In this document: positions 1-7,121 of the stretch, piece by piece
Layout: each line of letters starts with the position of its first letter
Position numbering within the stretch: position 1 is the stretch's first letter
From: Myxococcota bacterium
Lineage (GTDB): Bacteria; Myxococcota_A; UBA796
NCBI GenBank assembly: GCA_029251165.1
Contig: JAQXDW010000068.1
Span: 1 to 42,618, forward strand
Length of the DNA: 42,618 nt
Direction of reading: 5' to 3'
Notes under the pieces: generated by a model
Told to the model about the DNA's origin: nothing
What the model saw: only the letters and a program-made list of their open reading frames with translations
The model's database searches: none
Translations under genes and position numbers: made by a program

Positions 1-73
1 ACGGAAGTTAAGCTCCCGGGCGCCGATGGTACTGCCAGGGAAGCCTGGTGGGAGAGTAGGTTATCGCCGACCT
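1..73 (+). rRNA. rrf: 5S ribosomal RNA, 3' part (5' end outside the window)
   Basis: The first bases match the 3' half of bacterial 5S rRNA. The conserved GGAAGTTAAGC and GCGCCGATGGTACTGC segments are followed by a short helix (CCAGGGAAGCCTGG) and the GGGAGAGTAGGT element. The 5' half, which would pair with the last bases, lies before position 1, so the exact 3' end (about 68-74) is estimated. A strong terminator follows immediately, so this is the last gene of an rRNA operon. Recognition is by sequence pattern only. Confidence 0.93.
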
Positions 74-105
74 GAGCCGGCTCGCTTTATGCGAGCCGGC
101 TCTTT
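74..105 (+). terminator. Rho-independent terminator of the rRNA operon
   Basis: A perfect 12-bp GC-rich stem (74-85 with 91-102) encloses the loop TTTAT and runs into TCTTTCT. It lies directly after the 5S rRNA and separates rRNA transcription from the phosphoesterase gene at 175. Confidence 0.9.
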
Positions 106-174
106 CTACTTCTGGAATCGTTGTTCTGGAACGCGAAGCCTGACAGAAGGATATTCTCTCTTCTGGAGGCAAAG

Positions 175-924
175 ATGCGGGTCGTTGTGGTCTCAGATGC
201 CCACCTGGTTGGGCTGGACGATCCCAACCAGGCGCTCCTCGTACGCTGGCTGGATGCACTCCTGACGGTTGGGCTGGACGAGCTGATCCTCCTCGGAGAC
301 ATCTTTCACCACTGGTGGGGGTTCTCCGGTGTGGTGATGACGGACTATGTGCCCATCTGCGCAGCCCTGCTCCGAGTGAAGGCTGCTGGGGTAACGATCC
401 GCTTTGTTCCAGGCAATCACGACTTCCATGTTGGCGACTACTTCTCCAAGACGCTGGAGGCAGAGGTCACCGGTCCGGTCAGGCTCACCCTGAGCGGACG
501 GTCGTTCTTCCTGGCCCATGGAGATGAGGCCGACACCTCATGGCGCTACACGCTCACCCGCACCATCCTGCGCGGTGCGCTGTTTGCCGGCATCATGCGG
601 CTTCTCGGGCCGGTCCTGGGAGGAGCCTTCCTGCAGAAGCTCGCCGGCAGCAGTCGGGATCACATGGGTGATCAGCAGCGACTGCTGGAGCGACAGCGCG
701 AATGGGCGACGCCCCACCTCCAGGCTGGGGCGGAGTTCGTGGTGATGGGACATGTCCACTGGCCAGGCGTGGTCGCGATGCCGGAGGGTACTGTGGTTCA
801 CCTTGGCGATTGGGTCTCACACCATACCTTCCTGCTCATCGAGTCAGGGGAGGTGAGTCTTCGCGGTCTCGTCGAGCTGCAGAAGCCGCTCGGAGAGCCG
901 GTCAGGCCAGCGCCGCGCGCTTGA
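175..924 (+). CDS. LpxH-like UDP-2,3-diacylglucosamine hydrolase family metallophosphoesterase
   Basis: A 249-residue calcineurin-type metallophosphoesterase. The metal-binding motifs appear in order: D8-x-H10, GD at 41-42 in GDIFHHWW, GNHD at 80-83, H115 in AHGDE, and GHVH with H193 and H195. This order and the length fit LpxH, which in lipid A synthesis removes UMP from UDP-2,3-diacylglucosamine at the inner face of the cytoplasmic membrane. The family also contains homologues of unknown substrate, and no other early lpx gene is adjacent, so the exact substrate is inferred. An upstream in-frame TTG at 121 is possible, but the ATG at 175 follows GGAGG (165-169) with 5-nt spacing. The last 23 bases overlap the 3' end of the convergent mreB-like gene. 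Confidence 0.82.
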   Translation: MRVVVVSDAHLVGLDDPNQALLVRWLDALLTVGLDELILLGDIFHHWWGFSGVVMTDYVPICAALLRVKAAGVTIRFVPGNHDFHVGDYFSKTLEAEVTGPVRLTLSGRSFFLAHGDEADTSWRYTLTRTILRGALFAGIMRLLGPVLGGAFLQKLAGSSRDHMGDQQRLLERQREWATPHLQAGAEFVVMGHVHWPGVVAMPEGTVVHLGDWVSHHTFLLIESGEVSLRGLVELQKPLGEPVRPAPRA

Positions 925-1927
925 GCAGCGCCTCGTCTTCCAGCAGCTTTCCGGCACCGATTGCTACGCAGCGGTGTGGATCGGTTGCGATGGTGGTCCG
1001 CAGCCCAGTGGCTTTGCTGAGGAAGGCATCCAGGTACGAGAGCTTGGCGCCGCCGCCGCACAGAACCATGCCGTGCTCATAGACGTCTGCGGCGAGCTCG
1101 GGTGGAGTGCTGGACAGTGTCTTCTGAATGGCATCGACGATGCGATTGAGCGGTGTCTGAAGTGCAGCACAGACATCGCGACTGCTGACGGTGATCTCTC
1201 GGGGGATGCCCTCACGAAGATCTCGGCCTGTCACCTGGACGGCGCGGCCCTCACGCGGCGAGATGGCACAGCCGACTCCAATCTTGATCTCTTCAGCCGT
1301 TCGCTCGCCGATGAGGAGCTGGTGTCGCTCGCGAACCCACTGCACGATGGCGGCATCGAGATCGTCACCGGCGGTGGGAACGGTGTTTGCGCTCGCGAGG
1401 CCACCGAGGGTAAGCACCCCGACCTCTGTTGTGCCTCCGCCGATGTCGATCACCAGGCTGCCCACCGGCTCATCGATCGGGAGTCCACAGCCAATCCCGG
1501 CAGCGATGAGGGCGCTGACCAGCGTCAACTCCCGACAGCCAACCGAGCGGGCGGAGTCTGCAACCGCGCGACGCTGGACGATGTCCGTGCCATGCGGAAC
1601 CGAGGCGATCAAGCGCGGTCGAACCAGCCCCCGTCCACCCAGAGCACGCTCAACACAGGCGCTCAGAAGAGACTCTGCAAGAGGGAAGTCCTGAATGATT
1701 CCTTCTTGAATGGGGCGTGCTGCAGAGATGTGCTCTGGAGTTCGTCCCACCATGCGCTTGGCTTCATGGCCAAACGCAACAATGCGCCCTGAGGGACGCT
1801 CGACAGCAACCACCGATGGCTCTTCGACCAAGATCCCACGTCCACGGACATGAATGAGGGTCGTCGAGGTGCCCATGTCGATGGCCAGCTCGTTGGAGAG
1901 CAGCCCCAACGCCTGGTCAAAGACCAT
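902..1927 (-). CDS. mreB: MreB-family actin-like protein, divergent (lacks the EEP motif)
   Basis: A 341-residue actin-fold protein. Phosphate 1 loop IDMGTSTT is at 16-23, the MreB block GHEAKRMVGRTP at 53-64, phosphate 2 loop IDIGGGTTE at 160-168, the GERTAEEIKI block follows, and an LCGGG adenosine loop lies near the C terminus. MreB polymerises under the inner membrane and guides elongation peptidoglycan synthesis. In canonical MreB the segment before GAGLP reads IEEPMAAAIG; here it reads VSALIAAGIG (about 136-145), so both glutamates linked to ATP hydrolysis are gone. mreC, mreD and rodA are absent nearby. The ATG at 1927 starts 7 bases after the zinc-ribbon gene and probably shares its promoter. 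It may be a non-canonical paralogue, with a housekeeping MreB elsewhere. Confidence 0.88.
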   Translation of the reverse strand: MVFDQALGLLSNELAIDMGTSTTLIHVRGRGILVEEPSVVAVERPSGRIVAFGHEAKRMVGRTPEHISAARPIQEGIIQDFPLAESLLSACVERALGGRGLVRPRLIASVPHGTDIVQRRAVADSARSVGCRELTLVSALIAAGIGCGLPIDEPVGSLVIDIGGGTTEVGVLTLGGLASANTVPTAGDDLDAAIVQWVRERHQLLIGERTAEEIKIGVGCAISPREGRAVQVTGRDLREGIPREITVSSRDVCAALQTPLNRIVDAIQKTLSSTPPELAADVYEHGMVLCGGGAKLSYLDAFLSKATGLRTTIATDPHRCVAIGAGKLLEDEALLKRAALA

Positions 1928-1934
1928 CGGGATC

Positions 1935-2414
1935 TCAGTCTCCGAAGGTGGTGATGTTGCGGATCTCGACCAGCGGCTTGTCGATAACCGAGGCGATATG
2001 CTCGGCATGACCCTTCAGCGGCTTGTCACCGGAGGCCTGGATGATGTAGCGACCACCTTGTGCAGTGACCGCGACGATCTCGAAGGTCTTGGTCTCGCCA
2101 CCCAGGATGTACTCGACCTTCTCGATGTCAGAGAACTCCACACGCTCGGTGGTGGTTCCGCTGCCCGAGGTGCGGGTCACGACAATGGATTGGGTCGCTG
2201 CATCAACGAGAATCCGCTCCGACTTCATCCCGTTGGAGGCGTACCAGAACGTCCCAGATCCGATCGCGACCAAGACAACCAGCAGGACCAGCAGGCCCAC
2301 GAGGTTGTTGGATTTCTTCGGCGGGACTTCGTTGAAGTCATGGAAGCAGTGCTTGCACCGGCTTGCTACGGTCGGTACATCAGCGTAGCAACTGGGACAC
2401 TCCTTGGTCTCCAT
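1935..2414 (-). CDS. Zinc-ribbon single-pass membrane protein
   Basis: A 159-residue protein of unknown function. The N terminus is a zinc ribbon with Cys pairs CPSC (6-9) and CKHC (20-23). It is followed by a polar linker, one strong transmembrane helix of Leu, Val and Ile at about 38-57, and a C-terminal region of about 100 residues rich in predicted beta strands. The likely topology puts the ribbon in the cytoplasm and the C-terminal domain outside, though the reverse cannot be excluded. The start is supported by AAGGAG (complement of 2422-2427) and a good sigma-70-type promoter at 2453-2481. It sits 7 bases upstream of the mreB-like gene, so the two are probably co-transcribed. A link to cell shape is inference from position alone. 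Confidence 0.75.
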   Translation of the reverse strand: METKECPSCYADVPTVASRCKHCFHDFNEVPPKKSNNLVGLLVLLVVLVAIGSGTFWYASNGMKSERILVDAATQSIVVTRTSGSGTTTERVEFSDIEKVEYILGGETKTFEIVAVTAQGGRYIIQASGDKPLKGHAEHIASVIDKPLVEIRNITTFGD

Positions 2415-2452
2415 CGTGCCGCTCCTTAAAATACGAGAATCAGGGAATCGGA

Positions 2453-2481
2453 GTTTTAGGTGACCGGTGGTGTTCTGTCAA
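2453..2481 (-). promoter_or_regulatory. Sigma-70-type promoter for the zinc-ribbon/mreB operon
   Basis: Read on the minus strand, TTGACA (2481-2476) is followed by a 17-base spacer and TAAAAC (2458-2453, 4 of 6 to TATAAT). Transcription would start near 2446, about 30 bases before the ATG at 2414. The -35 is a perfect match and the spacing is ideal. It is the clearest promoter in the window. Confidence 0.6.
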
Positions 2482-2548
2482 GGCTGCTGGCGGAGGCGAT
2501 GACGGATAAGGACTCTTATAAGTGTTTTATGAGGCTGTAGGGGCTGTG

Positions 2549-2959
2549 TTAAGAGTGCGAATAGTCGGCAGCGTATCGTGCCAGGGGGACGAGAAGCATT
2601 GGCAGCATCATGGCTACCGGTGACTGAGGCTTCTGGCGGGTGTAGATCTTGTAGACCTTCTGACCTCCCTTGATCACCCCCTTGATGGTGGGACGACTGC
2701 CGCACAGCACCGCGAGGGCGCGCAGGTGCTCCCTCGGAAGTGCCTCCAGATCTTCGCGGTCGTAGTGAGAGAACGGCAGCCCCTCCTGCCGCGCAACCTC
2801 TGCGAGTCGGGCGATGGAGCTTGCGAGCAGACCGCTGCGGCTGATTCGCTCTGGGATGAGCAGGTTCAGCTCGGCGGCGAGCTCGATGATGTTGTCGTCG
2901 GGGAGGTTCTCACACACCGCCAGCTCAGCTGGGGTGAGGACAAAGGTGGTCAGACTCAT
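2549..2959 (-). CDS. Conserved hypothetical protein
   Basis: A 136-residue protein I do not recognise. The first 90 residues look helical and charged (LPDDNIIELAAELNLLIPER, then a DREDLEALPREHLRAL stretch). A basic segment, KGVIKGGQKVYKIYTRQK, lies at about 93-110, and a hydrophobic segment at about 115-130 could be one transmembrane helix or a hydrophobic tail. No signal peptide is seen. The ATG at 2959 is preceded by AGGAGT (complement of 2965-2970). It is a monocistronic minus-strand gene, divergent from sppA. The 134 bases between it and the zinc-ribbon gene carry that gene's promoter and an AT-rich patch near 2510-2530. Confidence 0.6.
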   Translation of the reverse strand: MSLTTFVLTPAELAVCENLPDDNIIELAAELNLLIPERISRSGLLASSIARLAEVARQEGLPFSHYDREDLEALPREHLRALAVLCGSRPTIKGVIKGGQKVYKIYTRQKPQSPVAMMLPMLLVPLARYAADYSHS

Positions 2960-3185
2960 CAGCCACTCCTGGAGGTGTCGATGTGGAGATAGCGCGGCAC
3001 GCTACAGCTCCCACTCCCGGAGTGTATTGAACGGCCTCGGTTCCGGCACTTTCTGGACCAAATCAGAACAACCTGACACCCCATTCCCGTAGCGAGCGGG
3101 GTTGACTTGTGGTGCGCACCAGACCGGATCGGGAGAATCGGTATATGGAGGAGCTGCTGTCGCTTCAGACAGCTCGTGCTGGGGA

Positions 3186-4865
3186 ATGTGCTCGGTGTCT
3201 CTGATCTGGTCCTTCTTTCTTGCGGTGCTGGCTTGGCTGCCGCTTCAGCTTGTCCGCTTTCTTCGTCGACGTCAGCTGCGCCTTGGAGGTGTGGTTCGCA
3301 TCAAGCTGGAGGCCACCGCTCGTCCGGGCTCGTCTTCTGAGCGTGCCCGCCAGATCGAGCGGATTCGTGAGATGGCGGACGATGAGCATGTCAAGGTGGT
3401 GTTCTTCCGGCTCGAAGGCATCCCGGTCGGCTGGGCGAGCATGCAGGACCTGCGTGAAGCCATCATCACCCTGAATGCGGCTGGCAAGAAGACCGCCGCG
3501 CACCTGGATCAGGCCGGCAACGGAGAGCTGTACCTCGCCTCTGCCGCTGAGCGGGTCTGGATGCCACCACCCGGTGACTTGTTTCTCTCTGGTCTCGGCG
3601 GACGCTTGTCGTTCTTCGGCAACATCCTGGCTCGGCTCGGCGTGCAGGTCGACATGGTCGCAGCTGGCGCGTACAAGAGCTTCGGAGAGCCCTTCACCCG
3701 CAGCTTCGCCTCTCCAGCCAACCGCGAGCAGATGGGTGTCCTCTATGGGGATCTCCAGGACCAGATGGTCTCCGCGATTGCGCTGGGTCGTGGCAAGGAG
3801 CCGGCAGAGATCAGCGCGCTGCTTGCCCGCTCTCCGCTGTCGGTCACTGAAGCCGTCGAGCTCGGACTCATCGATGCCGCGGCATACGCCGATCAGGTCG
3901 AAGAGCGGCTGGAGAAGCTCGCAGCCTCTGAGCGGGTTCGAGTGACCTCCTGGCGGGGGTACGGACGGCTGCGCGGAATGGAGCGGTGGCTGGTCGGGCT
4001 GGGGCAGCGTGGTCGCTCTGTCGCAGTGGTCCACCTGGAGGGCTCGGTGGTGCTTGGTGGTGAGGGCTCGCGAACCCGCCGCATCGAGGCTCGTGCGGTC
4101 GTACCGGTGCTGGATGCCCTTGCTGAAGACGAGAGCATCAAGGCCGTCGTCCTGCGGGTTGACTCGGGCGGCGGCAGCGCGGTCGCCTCGGATCTGATCG
4201 CCCGTGCGGTGGAGCGCCTGGGGCGCACCCGACCGGTCATCGCCCTGTACGGCAACATCTCAGCCTCCGGTGGCTACTACCTCTCGGTACCCGCCCGAGA
4301 GATCATTGCTCGGCCTGGCAGCATCACCGGAAGCATTGGGGTCATCGGCGGCAAGGTGGTGGTCGCAGACACCCTCGGTCGGCAGGGGCTGACCTCTGAC
4401 TTTATCGACGTCGGTCCAGATGTCGGCTTTCTCGGACCATGGCGTCCGTTCACCCCTGACCAGCGCGCACGGTTCGAGGGCTATCTGGATCGCACCTATG
4501 ATGTCTTTCTCAAGGTGGTCGCGGGTGGGCGTCGCTGTCCGGTCGAGGCAATTCGCCCGTATGCGGGCGGGCGGGTGTGGACGGGGCGGCAGGCAAAAGA
4601 GAATGGTCTCATCGACCACCTCGGCGGGCTGCCCACTGCGATCAACCGGGCGAAGATGCTCAGTGACATCCAGCCGGGGCGCGGCCGAGTCGTTCACATC
4701 GACTTCGCACCCTCTCCGATCCGTGCGCTGGCGTCCCGCCTCAGCCGAGGGCAGCTCGTCGGCACCGTCCTTGGTCTCGCCGGGAAGCAGGGAGAGCTGG
4801 TCGAGATGCTGCGGGAGGAGCCTGGACGTGCGCTGGCAATGATGCCGTGGGTGCTGGAGAAGTAG
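3186..4865 (+). CDS. sppA: Signal peptide peptidase SppA, 67-kDa type (protease IV, family S49)
   Basis: A 559-residue membrane-anchored serine protease expected to degrade cleaved signal peptides on the periplasmic face. One N-terminal transmembrane helix (about 5-22) is followed by Arg-rich residues, then two tandem S49 domains as in the long Gram-negative enzyme. The catalytic Lys lies in AAGAYKSFGEPF (K164, domain 1) and the nucleophile in SASGGYY (S361, domain 2), matching the K/S dyad split between domains. PGSITGSIGVIGG follows. The ATG at 3186 puts the transmembrane helix at the terminus; a GGGG at 3181-3184 is a weak ribosome site. Its end is 6 bases from the convergent lytic transglycosylase, with no terminator between. 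Confidence 0.9.
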   Translation: MCSVSLIWSFFLAVLAWLPLQLVRFLRRRQLRLGGVVRIKLEATARPGSSSERARQIERIREMADDEHVKVVFFRLEGIPVGWASMQDLREAIITLNAAGKKTAAHLDQAGNGELYLASAAERVWMPPPGDLFLSGLGGRLSFFGNILARLGVQVDMVAAGAYKSFGEPFTRSFASPANREQMGVLYGDLQDQMVSAIALGRGKEPAEISALLARSPLSVTEAVELGLIDAAAYADQVEERLEKLAASERVRVTSWRGYGRLRGMERWLVGLGQRGRSVAVVHLEGSVVLGGEGSRTRRIEARAVVPVLDALAEDESIKAVVLRVDSGGGSAVASDLIARAVERLGRTRPVIALYGNISASGGYYLSVPAREIIARPGSITGSIGVIGGKVVVADTLGRQGLTSDFIDVGPDVGFLGPWRPFTPDQRARFEGYLDRTYDVFLKVVAGGRRCPVEAIRPYAGGRVWTGRQAKENGLIDHLGGLPTAINRAKMLSDIQPGRGRVVHIDFAPSPIRALASRLSRGQLVGTVLGLAGKQGELVEMLREEPGRALAMMPWVLEK

Positions 4866-4871
4866 CCCGCT

Positions 4872-6908
4872 TCAGTCGCCGTACACGTAGCGGTAGGTCT
4901 GCAGGTAGCCGAGGACCCGGCGCACATACCGGCGGGTCTCGGTGTAGCCAACGTCTTCGGAGAACCGGTCGAGGTCCGGTGGCGTCTCGTAGCCGCCGAG
5001 CCACCGACGAACGGCCTCAGCTCCACCGTTGTAGCCCGCGATGGTCATCGGCAGCCCGCCGAACTCACCACGCAGTCGGCCAAGCTCCGTCACCCCGAGG
5101 GCGGCGTTGTAGCCCGGCTGGTAGAGATCATCAGGGTGGTAGGGCGTGGCGTAGCCGCGCAGGGTGTGCAGCTCATCGCCGAGTTCTGGCATCAGCTGCA
5201 TCAGCCCGCGAGCACCTGCGGGTGAGCTGACCCATGGCTTCAGCGCGCTCTCAGCGGTCATGATCGCATAGGGAAGGTTGCTGTCGAGATCGACCTCACC
5301 GGTGAGCTGCTCGACCAGCGCGCCCTGCGGACGGGGGTAGCAGGCCTGCTGCGCGACCGGATCGCCACCCTTCCAGGCTGCGGTGCAGTAGGGGCGAGCG
5401 AGAGACTGTGCTGTGACGTAGTCGCCGGCACCGATGAGGGCGTGGGCAAGGGCGAGCTTGGCATCCCGGGTGGTCGCTGCTGGCTTCAGGCTCCGAAGAC
5501 GCTCTCGTGCCCAGCCATCGAGGCCGACCTCCGACAGCGCGATGCCCAGCGACCAGTCCGCCCCAGCGATGGTCGATGGGGGGGACGGTGGTGCGACGAT
5601 CGTCTGGCGGGGCCAGGTTCGATCGAGCCGCTCGGCAGCCAGCCAGGCGTATCCGCTGGCGGGCCACCCGCTCAGGACGCGCTCCAGTTCTTCACGCTGC
5701 GCGGAATCGTCTCCCTGCATTCCGGCGATCCGGGCCTTCCAGTAGCGGGCACCAGGCGCGAGGGAGGAGCGGGAATTGTTGGCGAGCAGCGCGGTGAGGG
5801 CATCGTCTGCTGCCGACAGCTCGCCGAGGCGGATCAGCGACCAGCCAATGAACCAGCGCGCCTCGTCGGCGTGGCTGGAGGACGGGTATCGGCGGAGGTG
5901 CTGCTTGAACAGCACGACACCCTCGGCCAGATCGCCGCTGTCGTAGGCGAGGTATCCAAGCTTATAGCTTGCGAAGTCTGCTTTGGCGTGATCGGGGAAG
6001 GTCTGGAACAGGGCCGTGTAGATCCGGGCGGCGGCGTCGTAGTCGCCGATCCGAGAGCTGGCGAGGGCGTGGTTGAACCGCTGGCCAGCGCTCGGGGAAG
6101 TGATCTGCGCGTACAGCGTGACGGAGGCCGGATAGTCACGACCTTGGAACGCAGCATACGCCCGCTTCTTGACGCCGGACTGCGACTCCTCAATCGGAAG
6201 CAGCCGAGACAGCGCGAGGGCCTCTCTGTAGAGGTTCATCGACTTCAGCGTGGTGATTCGTGTGGAGATGAGCTGCCGACCAGCCTCAGTGCTGACGTCG
6301 GGTGGAGCGCGATCGTACGCCGCGAGCCGGTCTGCGGCGTGGTCCGCGAAGGGGCTGGAGGGGTTGCTGGCCCACAGCGAGCGCCACACCGGCACGGCGA
6401 GCTCAGGCGCTCCGCGAAGTCGCGCACCCTCTGCCAGCCACCAGCGAACCTCTGCAGGATCTGCTCCGAGAGAAGATGGAATGTACCCGGGCTCTGCGAA
6501 GCGACCGCTCAGGAGACCTCGGAGAACATCGCGGCCCTCGAGGTACTGTCCCGACTCGATCAGCGCCCGTCCTCGCAGCATCGCCGCCCGCTGGCCAGAC
6601 TCTCCGGACCGGCTGACCATCTCCAGGATCTCCGCAGCCTCCGCAGGGCGTCCCAGCTGCAGCCCAGCCTCTCCGGCAAGCAGCGCCGCGTAGTCTGCGA
6701 CATCGCCGCTCAGTGCTGGCTTGAGGAGATCGAGCGCCTGCCGGGGCTGCTGGAGGCGGATCATGCAGCGTCCGATCGCCAGCCGCTCGGCATCGACGGT
6801 CGGGGCTGGGGCGAGCTGGACGGCGCGCGCGCAGTCACCAGAGGCCAGGGCACTCACCGCATCCGGACTGAGTGCGTGCGAGGGGAGTATCAGAGAGAGC
6901 AGGTACAT
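4872..6908 (-). CDS. slt: Slt70-like soluble lytic murein transglycosylase with TPR-like helical repeats
   Basis: A 678-residue periplasmic enzyme expected to cleave the MurNAc-GlcNAc bond of peptidoglycan with 1,6-anhydro product formation. A very short hydrophobic signal segment (about residues 1-12, cut near SHA) leads into some 480 residues of alpha-helical TPR-like repeats. The C-terminal SLT domain carries catalytic E553 in TAESALKPW, then GARGLMQLMP, YNAALG and IAGYNGG, the usual GH23 order. The final YTETRRYVRRVLGYLQTY block is also typical. It lies 6 bases from convergent sppA. The start ATG has AGGA upstream. The length matches Slt70 (about 620-750 residues). Confidence 0.9.
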   Translation of the reverse strand: MYLLSLILPSHALSPDAVSALASGDCARAVQLAPAPTVDAERLAIGRCMIRLQQPRQALDLLKPALSGDVADYAALLAGEAGLQLGRPAEAAEILEMVSRSGESGQRAAMLRGRALIESGQYLEGRDVLRGLLSGRFAEPGYIPSSLGADPAEVRWWLAEGARLRGAPELAVPVWRSLWASNPSSPFADHAADRLAAYDRAPPDVSTEAGRQLISTRITTLKSMNLYREALALSRLLPIEESQSGVKKRAYAAFQGRDYPASVTLYAQITSPSAGQRFNHALASSRIGDYDAAARIYTALFQTFPDHAKADFASYKLGYLAYDSGDLAEGVVLFKQHLRRYPSSSHADEARWFIGWSLIRLGELSAADDALTALLANNSRSSLAPGARYWKARIAGMQGDDSAQREELERVLSGWPASGYAWLAAERLDRTWPRQTIVAPPSPPSTIAGADWSLGIALSEVGLDGWARERLRSLKPAATTRDAKLALAHALIGAGDYVTAQSLARPYCTAAWKGGDPVAQQACYPRPQGALVEQLTGEVDLDSNLPYAIMTAESALKPWVSSPAGARGLMQLMPELGDELHTLRGYATPYHPDDLYQPGYNAALGVTELGRLRGEFGGLPMTIAGYNGGAEAVRRWLGGYETPPDLDRFSEDVGYTETRRYVRRVLGYLQTYRYVYGD

Positions 6909-7121
6909 AGTGTGGTCCTACAACCCGCGTCTTGACCTGTCCAGTCCAATCTGCTTCCGTTGAGCGGCGCGAATTCGGGGGACTCAGTGGTGACGGACCG
7001 CCTTCTGGAGCGCTGAGGTTGACCGGCCCTCTCGGCTCATTCTGTGCGCGCCGTCAGCAGGAGTGAGCGGCACAGCGCAGCGGGCCAGGGTGAGGGGGGC
7101 AGCCGCGCGAGCGGGCCATGG

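Noticed and set aside
3103..3108. TTGACT as the -35 of sppA
   Set aside because: The nearest TATATG lies 32 or more bases downstream, far outside the usual 16-18 base spacing.
5442..6935. A 497-codon plus-strand open frame opposite the lytic transglycosylase
   Set aside because: It is a shadow of the TPR-rich gene with no motifs; the opposite strand carries the GH23 signature.
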